A DNA stretch of 22,708 nucleotides from a virus, in IMG/VR virus record IMGVR_UViG_3300027996_000182, positions 1-22,708 of that record; one strand, 5' to 3'. Of this stretch, positions 14,096 to 21,405 are shown in pieces. Numbering within the stretch: the first letter of the stretch is position 1; every line of letters begins with the position of its first letter. Both the position numbers and the translations under genes were made by a program. The notes under the pieces were generated by a model. That model worked only from the letters and a program-made list of their open reading frames with translations. It was not told where the DNA came from and did no database searches.

Positions 14096-14443
14096 ATGAC
14101 TAAACCCATAAGTTCTATATATCTTTATGTAATATTATCTGGAAACGGTTTATACAAAATAGGAAAGTCTCAAAACCCGAAAACTAGATTTAATCAGATA
14201 AACTCAGGGTCTCCAGTTGAATGTTATTTTATATTTCAAAAAGAGTATGATGAAAATTCTAAAAATCTAGAAAAAGAATATCACGATATGTTTGCTAACA
14301 AACGTATACGAGGCGAATGGTTTGATTTGGACGAAAAAGACGTTCATAAAATCCTAGAAGATGATGAAGACGCAAAAGAGTTTGTGTCTCTTGCAAAGTC
14401 AGTAGGAAAGATTTCATTCTATCTTTCAATGGCACAACATTAA
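14096..14443 (+). CDS. T5orf172 / Mug113-type GIY-YIG-family protein
   Basis: A 115-residue protein on the strand opposite to its neighbours. YLYVILSGNGLYKIGKSQNPKTRF (residues about 9-32) followed by EKEYHDMFANKRIRGEWFDL (about 61-80) is the pattern of the T5orf172 domain, a member of the GIY-YIG nuclease superfamily: YVI for GIY, YKIGKS for YIG, a conserved Arg, and an ExxxHxxF...GEWF ending. The domain alone fills the protein. It may be a mobile or DNA-damaging/defence-related nuclease; the function in phages is not settled. It has its own promoter and ribosome site (TAGGAG) and ends only 4 bases from the end of the convergent structural gene, with no terminator between, which marks it as a compact insert between two structural genes. 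Confidence 0.82.
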   Translation: MTKPISSIYLYVILSGNGLYKIGKSQNPKTRFNQINSGSPVECYFIFQKEYDENSKNLEKEYHDMFANKRIRGEWFDLDEKDVHKILEDDEDAKEFVSLAKSVGKISFYLSMAQH

Positions 14444-14447
14444 ATAA

Positions 14448-14795
14448 CTAAGTTACAATTCCATAGATTAATAAAGTTACTTCGGTTTCATGCTCAGTAA
14501 AGTATTCACCATTTGTCGGCTCGGATAAAGTGCAGCCTGAATAGTTAGTGAAACCCCACACAGCCCCTTTATGTGAAGGTAAAGAAACTACAGCCGTACC
14601 AGTAACATCCAAAGCATCGTAAAGACCTTGAATTTCGTTTGCATCAGACATAGATGTAAGTTGCCATCTCATTTCAAATTCTCTTACACCAGCATATTCA
14701 GGATGACCATTTCCAGTAAACCCAATTGGTTCTCTATTTATCCATCTTCCTACTGTAGGCTGTAAATTTAGGATTGTTCCATTAATTGTATACAT
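14448..14795 (-). CDS. Small distal tail protein candidate
   Basis: A 115-residue protein encoded directly after the tape measure gene, with which it overlaps by one base (TAATG). In siphoviruses this place is held by the distal tail (Dit) or a similar minor tail protein. The sequence reads as a beta-rich domain: INREPIGFTGNGHPEYAGVREFEMRWQL, then NEIQGLYDALDVTGTAVVSLP and GCTLSEPTNGEYFTEHETEVTLLIYG. Comparable strands around a strongly conserved R-W-x-L segment occur in Dit N-terminal domains and gpL-like tail proteins. The identification rests mainly on position. Confidence 0.6.
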   Translation of the reverse strand: MYTINGTILNLQPTVGRWINREPIGFTGNGHPEYAGVREFEMRWQLTSMSDANEIQGLYDALDVTGTAVVSLPSHKGAVWGFTNYSGCTLSEPTNGEYFTEHETEVTLLIYGIVT

Positions 14796-17293
14796 TATCT
14801 TTCTCTCGCAATGGTATTAATTGTACTAGATATTTCGTTAAGTGATTCATTTACAATTCTCGCTTCTAAATCAGGGGAAAGTTCTAGCATTACTCTCAAA
14901 TCTCCTCCTTGAGAACCGCCAGAAAATCCTGATGTGGGAATGCTAGGAGGTGTGAATGCGGAGATGGGAATTTGCCCTCCATAAATTGAAGATGGAGTAA
15001 CTACATTACCCGCGTCTTCTCTAAGCCCTCCAATTCTTCCATTACCATAACTGCCTCCAATACTGGCCAGATTAGCTCTCACACTTGCAGCGGCAGAGGC
15101 TACCGCAGCTTGCATTGTCATTGCTCCAGAAATAACACTCGCCATTCCCGCTAATTGATTCTGTGCATTGGTGAGCATACTTGCCGTGTTTGCAGAATAT
15201 AAATTGTCAAATAATCCATCAGAACCATAAAACTCAGTTAGAGTACCTAACAACATAGCCGCAGCTTCTTCTGAAATTACTCCAGCTTCTACGGCTTCTT
15301 CTACAAATAACGCTAATCTTTCATCAGCCTGTCTAGCAATATCAGCTAACTCTCTTTGATGATCTTCTTCTGCACGTTGTCTCTTTAGGTCAAAATCTTC
15401 TTTCTGACGAGCAAGTTTAAGTTGGCGTTCTTCTTCTAGTAATCTAAGTCGCTCATTTCTATCATCAATAGCTTCTTTTAGCTGTCTAGCAGCATCTTCT
15501 CTACGCTCTTTCTTCCTTAGATCATTTTCATTGATAAGAGCTTGCTTATCCATTTGAAACTGACGTTGAAGACGAAGAACTTGACGAGCATCTCTTTCAC
15601 GTAAAGCATCTTCAAGGCTAAACAGGAACTTCTCACGAAGCTGTCTCATCTTCTCCTGGAACTTGGCTTCTTCGTTCAATTCCTTTTGACGAGATTTAGC
15701 TTGGATGTCAGCTATTTTCTTATTAGAGTCTCTAAGAATGTCTTCACGTTTTAGAGCATAATCTTCATTTAGTCTATCTCTTTTTATACCAAAGTCTTCT
15801 TGCGCTCTATCTCCAGCAATTTCAAACTCTTCTTTTGCTTCTTGAGCTTTACGAGCTAGTTTCTCTAAGTCATCATTTAGATCATCTAAGTCTAGTTCAG
15901 AAAGGTCTATGACTTCATCTTCTAATTCTAGCATCTCTTCTGTAGCGGTATCTATATCAGAAGAAAACTCATCAAGTCCTAAAGCATCCGACAAACTAAA
16001 TGATAGTTTACCAGTTAAGTCTGTTCCTAATTCAAAATCAGGCACTCCAGTAGGGAAAAGTTTCTCTAGTCCTGATTTTGCAACTTCGTCTCTATACTTT
16101 ATCCATGCTTCTTGAGCTTCTTGTACAGATTTTATATTACCTTTTAATACATCATCTATGACAAGCCCCATAGTCGTTACAGCAGACGCTACTCCCAATG
16201 TTCCTAACCCTATTACTGTAAATACTGATTGTAGCAACTGTAAAAATATAGTAAGTGCGGTAGTAATCACAACTAACAAAGGCTTTAAGACTTGCCCCAT
16301 TATTTGTGTGAAGTTTTCCCATTCAGCAGACATAGATTTAGTGGATGCAGTTACTGTTCCTACCATATCCCCAAAATTCTCAGTCTCATCTGCTACTGAT
16401 TTGTTCGCTATACCAATAAGAGCAAGAACCTCTACTTGCTGTTTTTGCTCTGCGGTAAGGTTTTCATACTCATCTCTTGTTTTCACTAAGCCAGAAGCCA
16501 CTGCTTCCTGCTTTATAATTTCTGCATCTACTAGAATACCTAAATCTCTCCAACCCTTACCACTTGATGTTAGACCATTTATAACTTGCTGTGTAGCACT
16601 CTCAATAGAGACTCCGCCTCTTAAAGCTAATATAGGGATAGCTCTCATCAAATCTTCTAGTTCGTCTTTCCCTAATTTCAACTCTTTAGTAAGTAAAGCT
16701 ATCTGAGCTACCATTTTTTGAGCATCAATATCAGAAAGGAATGAAAATGTTTCTGAAATCTCTTTTGCAATATCCAAGAAATCCTGCATAGATATTTCAA
16801 TTCCTGCTTGAGACAGCACCCTTTCTGCACTAGCCAATTTAAACAAGGACTGCTCTAATTGCTGAACACTGTCTATAGATTTTTTAACGGTTTCCGTTAT
16901 TTTTTGTACAGCCCAAAATACCACCATAGAAGATAAAGCCCCTAAAGCTACTCTTAGAACATTTATTTTTGCACTGAATCCAGCAGCACTCCTTCCTGCT
17001 TGGTCTAGTTTCTTTGCTGCCGTATCAACTCTTCTGTTAAAGTTGTCAGTTATTGCCAGTCTTTGCGCTTGTGTAATTCTTCCAAGATGCTGCTTTGTCA
17101 TAAGCATTTCAGCATTTAGCTTTTTCATGTAGGCAGCAGCTTCATTAATAGAGACCCCCATATCCGTAGAGAATTTCTTTATCTCTAAAGACATCTCTTT
17201 TATCCCCCTTTTTAACGCAAAAATCTTCTCGTCTGCTTTGATAGAATTTATAATAAGTTGGTATTCTACAATTTCTTTATCGGTCAGGGGCAT
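14795..17293 (-). CDS. Tail tape measure protein
   Basis: At 832 residues this is the longest protein here, with the typical build of a tape measure protein, which sets tail length and enters the cell envelope during DNA injection. Residues 1-100 are helical with heptad-like spacing. A short hydrophobic stretch follows (about 108-125), then a long hydrophobic one (about 331-378, VLKPLLVVITTALTIFLQLL and on) suited to membrane insertion. Residues about 478-665 form a highly charged helical rod rich in repeated RxxEDxxxKRE-type units. The C-terminus is glycine/serine-rich. At about 0.15 nm per residue, a common rule, the tail would be near 120 nm. No muramidase or peptidase motif was seen. It overlaps the upstream gene by 17 bases and has an AGAGG ribosome site. 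Confidence 0.93.
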   Translation of the reverse strand: MPLTDKEIVEYQLIINSIKADEKIFALKRGIKEMSLEIKKFSTDMGVSINEAAAYMKKLNAEMLMTKQHLGRITQAQRLAITDNFNRRVDTAAKKLDQAGRSAAGFSAKINVLRVALGALSSMVVFWAVQKITETVKKSIDSVQQLEQSLFKLASAERVLSQAGIEISMQDFLDIAKEISETFSFLSDIDAQKMVAQIALLTKELKLGKDELEDLMRAIPILALRGGVSIESATQQVINGLTSSGKGWRDLGILVDAEIIKQEAVASGLVKTRDEYENLTAEQKQQVEVLALIGIANKSVADETENFGDMVGTVTASTKSMSAEWENFTQIMGQVLKPLLVVITTALTIFLQLLQSVFTVIGLGTLGVASAVTTMGLVIDDVLKGNIKSVQEAQEAWIKYRDEVAKSGLEKLFPTGVPDFELGTDLTGKLSFSLSDALGLDEFSSDIDTATEEMLELEDEVIDLSELDLDDLNDDLEKLARKAQEAKEEFEIAGDRAQEDFGIKRDRLNEDYALKREDILRDSNKKIADIQAKSRQKELNEEAKFQEKMRQLREKFLFSLEDALRERDARQVLRLQRQFQMDKQALINENDLRKKERREDAARQLKEAIDDRNERLRLLEEERQLKLARQKEDFDLKRQRAEEDHQRELADIARQADERLALFVEEAVEAGVISEEAAAMLLGTLTEFYGSDGLFDNLYSANTASMLTNAQNQLAGMASVISGAMTMQAAVASAAASVRANLASIGGSYGNGRIGGLREDAGNVVTPSSIYGGQIPISAFTPPSIPTSGFSGGSQGGDLRVMLELSPDLEARIVNESLNEISSTINTIARER

Positions 17294-17564
17294 TAAAACC
17301 TCTCATTACATCCACAAATCTAAAGAATCTATTTCTAATTAGACCTTTCTGTATTATAGAAACGAATTCTTCTGCACTTTTAGTGTCTACCTTATTATCA
17401 TACAGAATATGTATACATTCAAGAAGGGCTTTAGGATCAGAAAGTTTTATTATCTCTAAGACTTCATCTTCTATAGTGTCTTTTCTATCTCTCTCAGCTA
17501 TTGCAGGTTTCAAGAGAAGATATAATCTCCACATATCTTTTAGATTTAGTTTATTCGATTTCAT
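17277..17564 (-). CDS. Second tail-assembly-chaperone-position gene
   Basis: A 95-residue, mostly helical and basic protein just before the tape measure gene, where siphoviruses keep the second chaperone open reading frame (gpT in lambda). The sequence DMWRLYLLLKPAIAERDRK ... FRFVDVMRGF is not recognised directly. In lambda this part is made by -1 frameshifting from the first chaperone gene; here its ATG directly follows an in-frame TAA, so it has its own start. The 14-base overlap with the upstream gene and the 17-base overlap with the tape measure fit tight translational coupling. Confidence 0.5.
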   Translation of the reverse strand: MKSNKLNLKDMWRLYLLLKPAIAERDRKDTIEDEVLEIIKLSDPKALLECIHILYDNKVDTKSAEEFVSIIQKGLIRNRFFRFVDVMRGFNAPDR

Positions 17565-18192
17565 TTAGATTTACACCCTGCCCAATTGGGAGAAGATTCT
17601 TAGGAACAGGAACTACTCTCTTGTTGTTTTTAGATTTCATATCTGGAAGCATCCAATAAGGTTTAGGGAGATGAGTGTAGGTAGATTTCTTAGATTGCTT
17701 GTTATAAACGTAAGCAATTTCAGTGGTACTCCAGATAAATTCCCTTTCCAGATATTGTGTTGTGAGAATCTCTTGAATGTAGGATAAAGCATCGTCTACA
17801 GAGAGATTTGCGATTTCTTTATTACTCCACCCAAAAGCTGACGCAATAGTGCTACTATAGAAAAACCACAATCTTCCAGGATAATCCCAAGATTCTTTTT
17901 CTGATTCTTTACGAGGCTTTCTAACAGTGAGAGGAATTTTCTTCGTGGTGGAAGTTACATCATGTATTTTGTAGAAAGAAATTATTTCATCCTGCCAAAA
18001 TACTTTATCTAAGTTCACTTTAACACATAGAGCGGTAGTGATATAATCTCTCAATAATTCAGGAAGGTTGGGAGAGTTATCTTCTACCGCTTCTATGAAG
18101 CTAAATTTCAAATCTTCTAAGGTTGCCCATTTTCTAAAGTTTACTTTCTTTAGAAGACGAGTTCCAAGTTTTAGTAATATTGTATTTATCAT
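17551..18192 (-). CDS. First tail-assembly-chaperone-position gene
   Basis: A 213-residue protein between the tail tube candidate and the tape measure, the place of the gpG-type assembly chaperone. I do not recognise the sequence itself. Residues about 25-60 are helical (TLEDLKFSFIEAVEDNSPNL), the middle has WDYPGRLWFFYSSTIASAFGWSNKEIANLSVDDALSYIQEIL, a pattern like phage proteins that load onto tape measure, and the C-terminus is basic and proline-rich. The ribosome site AGGGGG lies directly against the ATG with no spacer, which is unusual, and no other in-frame start is near. Confidence 0.5.
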   Translation of the reverse strand: MINTILLKLGTRLLKKVNFRKWATLEDLKFSFIEAVEDNSPNLPELLRDYITTALCVKVNLDKVFWQDEIISFYKIHDVTSTTKKIPLTVRKPRKESEKESWDYPGRLWFFYSSTIASAFGWSNKEIANLSVDDALSYIQEILTTQYLEREFIWSTTEIAYVYNKQSKKSTYTHLPKPYWMLPDMKSKNNKRVVPVPKNLLPIGQGVNLNEIE

Positions 18193-18228
18193 CCCCCTAA
18201 TGATAATGTATTACTACTTATCTATCAA

Positions 18229-18855
18229 CTAGGGCAATGCACTTAAATCTGCACGAATTATAGTCCCGAATCTTGCTGTCGAAGGTTTCGTGCTGTCCGC
18301 ATATCCTCGCAAAACGAAGGATTGTGACCAGGAATCTCCATAAAGCATCTGTAACTCGGCTGGCTCTACAGGTTGCGCTTTATGTAAGTGAATCAGCAAG
18401 TAATCACCAGTATCTTCGTTGTAAACTTTTGGTGCGTACACCATGTAATACTGGTTGTTATTGAAACCACCAATGCCAACTTTTTCCGTTCCTGTCCCTA
18501 CAGTAGCAGTAGAGAAACCTGCTAATTTAGTATAGATAGACAGAGGGAAAAGGTTCTTTGTGGTAAACGCAAGGTCTACATAATCCCGTGTCTGAATAGT
18601 GCCTTTTACACCATCAGCATCACAACGAATATCATTCGCAGTAACACCTTGCATAAAGGTTACATCGGTTACACATGCTAAACCAATGTAAGGATATGCA
18701 GTTGTACCACTCATACCCCAATAATAACCATCACCATCAGGGTTATTTAGGGGATCAGCAAGATAATCTTGCAAATAAATATTAGGGGCCCCGTCCAGAT
18801 AAATCTCTTCTTGGGAAGTTGAACCGCCCAGGGGTGTTCCAGTGATCAGCGACAT
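18229..18855 (-). CDS. Major tail tube protein candidate
   Basis: A 208-residue protein with a strong ribosome site (TTAGGAG, 6 bases before the ATG), consistent with high expression. The sequence is beta-rich and low in lysine, with YPYIGLACVTDVTFMQGVTANDIRCDADGVKGTIQTRDYVDLAFTTK; the central DxxGxIxxxRxYxxxxxxF pattern is of the kind seen in tail tube proteins, where it precedes an amphipathic helix. Its place, upstream of the two chaperone-position genes and the tape measure, is the standard site of the major tail protein. No sheath gene is adjacent, which argues for a non-contractile tail. A 36-base gap separates it from the chaperone gene. Confidence 0.6.
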   Translation of the reverse strand: MSLITGTPLGGSTSQEEIYLDGAPNIYLQDYLADPLNNPDGDGYYWGMSGTTAYPYIGLACVTDVTFMQGVTANDIRCDADGVKGTIQTRDYVDLAFTTKNLFPLSIYTKLAGFSTATVGTGTEKVGIGGFNNNQYYMVYAPKVYNEDTGDYLLIHLHKAQPVEPAELQMLYGDSWSQSFVLRGYADSTKPSTARFGTIIRADLSALP

Positions 18856-18873
18856 AAAATTTCTCCTAACCTA

Positions 18874-19149
18874 TTATAAGGTTACTTCTTCAAATAACAT
18901 GCTCGGAGAACCTCCGCAGCAATGTTTATTTCCTAATCGTTTTTCTAACAGAGCAGGAGCATCCCGCTCATCCACTTCTAAAATATAACCAGCCTTTAAC
19001 CACACATACCATTCCTGTGTGACAGACCCTTGAAGTTTTACTTTCGCACTCAATAAATTCACTAACTTAGTTTTATTGTAAGTGACAGTCTTCTTAGTAT
19101 CAAGAGTATCTTTTTTTACATACTTTGATGTCTTTGATTTACTTGCCAT
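18874..19149 (-). CDS. Hypothetical small structural-region protein
   Basis: A 91-residue protein with a basic N-terminal tail (KSKTSKYVKKDTLDTKKT) and a folded C-terminal half (VTQEWYVWLKAGYILEVDERDAPALLEKRLGNKHCCGG). It sits between the tail terminator candidate and the tail tube gene, so a role in head-tail joining or tail assembly is likely from position, but I do not recognise the family. HCCGG near the C-terminus could be metal- or disulfide-related. Its ribosome site is GCGAGG. The upstream side is the divergent gap to the methyltransferase cluster. Confidence 0.65.
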   Translation of the reverse strand: MASKSKTSKYVKKDTLDTKKTVTYNKTKLVNLLSAKVKLQGSVTQEWYVWLKAGYILEVDERDAPALLEKRLGNKHCCGGSPSMLFEEVTL

Positions 19150-19180
19150 ATATACCTCGCTTTAGATACACTCTTATTTT

Positions 19181-19188
19181 ATTCTAAT
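19181..19188 (-). promoter_or_regulatory. Possible - strand -10 box ATTAGAAT (copy 2)
   Basis: Second copy of ATTAGAAT, 32 bases upstream of the 91-residue gene; its TAGAAT would set a start near 19174 and an about 25-base leader with the GCGAGG ribosome site. It lets the structural transcript resume beyond the + strand methyltransferase insert. Confidence 0.35.
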
Positions 19189-19215
19189 CTACTCAAGTAT
19201 GCAATGTGGTATTAT
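19186..19215 (+). promoter_or_regulatory. Extended -10 promoter for leaderless methyltransferase cluster
   Basis: AATCTA (19186-19191), ten variable bases, then CAATGTGGTATTAT (19202-19215), which includes the extended -10 TGG-TATTAT. The predicted start, seven bases past the -10, is the A of the ATG at 19222. An almost identical arrangement precedes the cytosine methyltransferase gene at 22373. The in-frame ATG inside the element (19204) is probably part of the promoter, not the start codon. Confidence 0.6.
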
Positions 19216-19221
19216 TATACT

Positions 19222-19890
19222 ATGTGGAGTTACTACGGAAGAAAGAAGAAAATAATAAAGAAATACCCTGAACCAATAACAGGGAGAATTGTTGAGCCTT
19301 TTGCTGGAACGGCTAGTTATGCTTATACTCACTGGGAAAATGATTGTATTATCATAGACAAATTTGATAAGATAATAAGAATATGGAAATACTTACAAAA
19401 CGCATCGTCTAAAGACCTACTTTCTCTTCCAGAAGTAGAAAATGGGGAGTGCATAAAGCATAAACATGCTCAATTGTGCGAAGAAGAAAGATGGCTCATT
19501 GGATTTTGCATAAATAATGCCAGCCAAATTCCAAAACATACAGCGGGAAGGATGAACTTCAACTCATGGAGCAGAGATAAAATTAGAATATCCAAAGATT
19601 TATTCAAAATAAGACACTGGAATTTTATACTGGGGGAATACTCCTGTATAGAAAACATTACAGCAGATTGGTTTATAGATCCACCATACCAATTTCAAAA
19701 CTTGTACACTCATAATGATGTCAATTACTCTGAACTTGACTTATGGTGCAAGGAAAGAAAAGGTCAAGTTATTGTATGTGAAAATTCAAAAGGGAGTTGG
19801 ATGGAATTTTCCACACTAACAGAACTGTCTGGACAAAGAACTAAAACTACAGAAGTTATTTGGCACAAAATTACTGCTGAAAATAAATAA
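19222..19890 (+). CDS. DNA adenine methyltransferase, D12 class (Dam-like)
   Basis: A SAM-dependent enzyme that should methylate adenine in DNA at N6. The N-terminus WSYYGRKKKIIKKYP followed by VEPFAGTASYA (motif I, residues 24-34) and the catalytic D153PPY with target-recognition residues in between is the alpha-type order of Dam and D12-class enzymes. At 222 residues it is short but complete. No restriction enzyme gene is nearby, so it is an orphan phage enzyme, most likely protecting phage DNA from host restriction. I chose the ATG at 19222 because it begins the family's typical N-terminus and sits on the predicted transcription start; an ATG at 19204 is in frame within the promoter. There is no ribosome site for 19222, so translation would be leaderless. 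Confidence 0.88.
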   Translation: MWSYYGRKKKIIKKYPEPITGRIVEPFAGTASYAYTHWENDCIIIDKFDKIIRIWKYLQNASSKDLLSLPEVENGECIKHKHAQLCEEERWLIGFCINNASQIPKHTAGRMNFNSWSRDKIRISKDLFKIRHWNFILGEYSCIENITADWFIDPPYQFQNLYTHNDVNYSELDLWCKERKGQVIVCENSKGSWMEFSTLTELSGQRTKTTEVIWHKITAENK

Positions 19891-19902
19891 GGAAAAAATT
19901 AC

Positions 19903-20460
19903 ATGGGCAAGAGAAGTGACTTTGAACGTAAATCAAGAGATTATTATGATACACCTTATGAAGCAGTAATTCCCCTAGCTTCACATCTACCGAAATCTTT
20001 TACTTACATAGAGCCTTGTTCTGGAAAGTCTTATCTTACTTGGCATCTATCTGAATTTGGTGGAGATGTTCTTGCTGAATATGACATTGAACCAAAGAAT
20101 GACAGAATGTCAAAATTAGACGCGCTTACTTTAGCAGAAAGACATATTCCCCAAGGTACAGATTTCATCATCACGAATCCTCCTTGGATTAGAACAAAGA
20201 AATCTGGTTATCTGCTACACAAACTAATTGAAGTGTTTGCTAACATTCGTCCTACATGGCTTCTAATAGATTCTGATTGGCACGATACGAAACAATCAGG
20301 AAAGTTACTAGATGATTACTGCACTAAGATAGTTCCAATTGGAAGAGTGAAATGGTTTGGGAACATGACAGGCAAAGATAATTGTAGCTGGTATATGTTT
20401 GATAAGAACAAGTGGCACGATTATATTTCCCCCGTAATAGAATTCTATCCTAGAGTTTAA
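19903..20460 (+). CDS. SAM-dependent DNA methyltransferase (NPPW)
   Basis: A 185-residue class I methyltransferase. Motif I is EPCSG (residues 37-41), where SAM binds, and motif IV is N92PPW, the signature of amino-methyltransferases, usually N6-adenine. YYDTPYEAVIPL at the start is the family's typical TP-x-x motif. It lacks a clear target-recognition domain and is shorter than full enzymes, so it may act with a partner or have a narrow specificity. The ribosome site AAGGA lies before its ATG, 12 bases after the Dam-like gene, so both are in one transcript from the leaderless promoter. Confidence 0.82.
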   Translation: MGKRSDFERKSRDYYDTPYEAVIPLASHLPKSFTYIEPCSGKSYLTWHLSEFGGDVLAEYDIEPKNDRMSKLDALTLAERHIPQGTDFIITNPPWIRTKKSGYLLHKLIEVFANIRPTWLLIDSDWHDTKQSGKLLDDYCTKIVPIGRVKWFGNMTGKDNCSWYMFDKNKWHDYISPVIEFYPRV

Positions 20461-20467
20461 GGAGTGA

Positions 20468-20995
20468 ATGATGAAAATGGATAAAGTTGCCAGTAGTAAA
20501 AATGACGAATTTTATACCCCTAGGTACGCCATTACTCCAATATTAAAATATCTAAAGCCACACAGCACTATTTGGTGTCCTTTCGATACTGATAAGAGTT
20601 TATTTGTATCAACATTTAGAAGTATCAATCACGAAGTTATCCATTCTCATATCAGTACAGGTGATGACTTCTTCAATACTTTTTATAAGTGTGATTATAT
20701 AGTGTCAAATCCACCATACTCATTAAAAGGAAATGTACTAGAGAGATTGTTTTCTTTAGGAACACCATTTGCTATGTTAGTGGGGGTAGTTGGATTATTT
20801 GAAAGCCAACACAGATATAATCTCTTTAAAAATAACACGTTTGAAGTTCTCTATCTCAATAAACGGGTTGCATTTTTCAAAAATTACTTGGACAAAAAGC
20901 CAAGTGTAAACCCACCGTTCAGCAGTGTCTATGTGTGCCACAACATGCTGCCAAAGCAGATAGTTTTTGACGAAATTGATAAGAAGAATATTTAA
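20468..20995 (+). CDS. Phage adenine-specific DNA methyltransferase-like protein (NPPY)
   Basis: A 175-residue protein with KNDEFYTPRYAITPILKYL (residues 11-29), WCPFDTDKS (36-44, motif I in an unusual form) and N81PPYS (motif IV). This is the phage family with DExYTPxxAxxPIxxYL...IWCPFD...SNPPxS, often annotated as adenine methyltransferase. Motif I lacks the usual glycines, so SAM binding should be checked. A strong ribosome site (AAGGAG) precedes three in-frame ATGs at 20468, 20471 and 20477; the second gives the best spacing. The stop shares TTAA with the stop of the convergent gene on the other strand. It is the third methyltransferase-like gene of the insert. Confidence 0.8.
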   Translation: MMKMDKVASSKNDEFYTPRYAITPILKYLKPHSTIWCPFDTDKSLFVSTFRSINHEVIHSHISTGDDFFNTFYKCDYIVSNPPYSLKGNVLERLFSLGTPFAMLVGVVGLFESQHRYNLFKNNTFEVLYLNKRVAFFKNYLDKKPSVNPPFSSVYVCHNMLPKQIVFDEIDKKNI

Positions 20996-21405
20996 CTTAC
21001 TTCATTCACTTTCATAGATAGGGGGACATCAGCTTTCCATACATCTTCTGCAACCTGCACAGCATCAGGAAGGGAAGTGACACGTATAGTTGTCATCTTT
21101 ACACTATTGTAAGTTTTATTTACATTGTGTAATTGTTTAGCGATAATCCCCTGTGATTGAATAGCCTGTTTACTTGATTTCTGCTCTGAGAAATAAGATA
21201 TTGTCGCCACTGCATCATAAGGAGCGCATTGTCCTAATGTTGTAATGGAGCAGGTTATTCTGATATTAGGATATGAGAACTTCTCACCCATCCAATCAAG
21301 CTCTCTGATCTCATCTGTATCTATAAGAGTAGCTGGTATCGCTGCAATATCCTTGCACATACTTACTATTGCTGTACGAAGTTGATAATTGTCCACTAAA
21401 GTCAT
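20992..21405 (-). CDS. Tail terminator / completion protein candidate
   Basis: A 137-residue protein in the neck-to-tail region, read after the HK97-gp10-like gene. An N-terminal helix (LRTAIVSMCKDIAAIP) followed by strands YPNIRITCSITTLGQ, a middle helix (SKQAIQSQGIIAKQLHN) and closing strands TTIRVTSLPDAVQVAEDVWKADVPLSMKV is the fold order of tail terminator proteins (lambda gpU/HK97 gp10 neighbours, DUF3168-like). The identification relies on both order and layout, not on a catalytic motif. The start overlaps the upstream stop (ATGA). Its 3' end meets the + strand methyltransferase with a shared TTAA, so there is no spacer or terminator. Confidence 0.55.
   Translation of the reverse strand: MTLVDNYQLRTAIVSMCKDIAAIPATLIDTDEIRELDWMGEKFSYPNIRITCSITTLGQCAPYDAVATISYFSEQKSSKQAIQSQGIIAKQLHNVNKTYNSVKMTTIRVTSLPDAVQVAEDVWKADVPLSMKVNEVS

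Noticed and set aside
16158-16706. 182-residue open frame on the + strand opposite the tape measure gene
   Set aside because: It is antisense to the strongly supported tape measure gene, has serine/threonine-rich low-complexity content expected from a reversed coiled-coil/helical gene, and no promoter or ribosome site.
17551-17600. Programmed frameshift joining the two chaperone-position genes, as in lambda G-T
   Set aside because: The second gene's ATG directly follows an in-frame TAA, so a shift could only occur within the 14-base overlap, and no slippery heptamer is present there.
18190-18228. Imperfect inverted repeat between the tail tube and chaperone genes
   Set aside because: The arms (TGATA...TATCA with interruptions) are AT-only and lack a T run, so it does not qualify as a terminator.
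19204-19221. Upstream ATG giving MWYYYT at the start of the Dam-like protein (also MWYYLS at 22355)
   Set aside because: The bases are those of the shared promoter element, there is no ribosome site, and the family N-termini begin at the second ATG. Kept only as an alternative.
21118-21132. A near copy of the TTACAT-N-ATGTAA palindrome (TTTACATTGTGTAA)
   Set aside because: It is inside the tail terminator candidate gene, imperfect, and has no convincing promoter at the right place.
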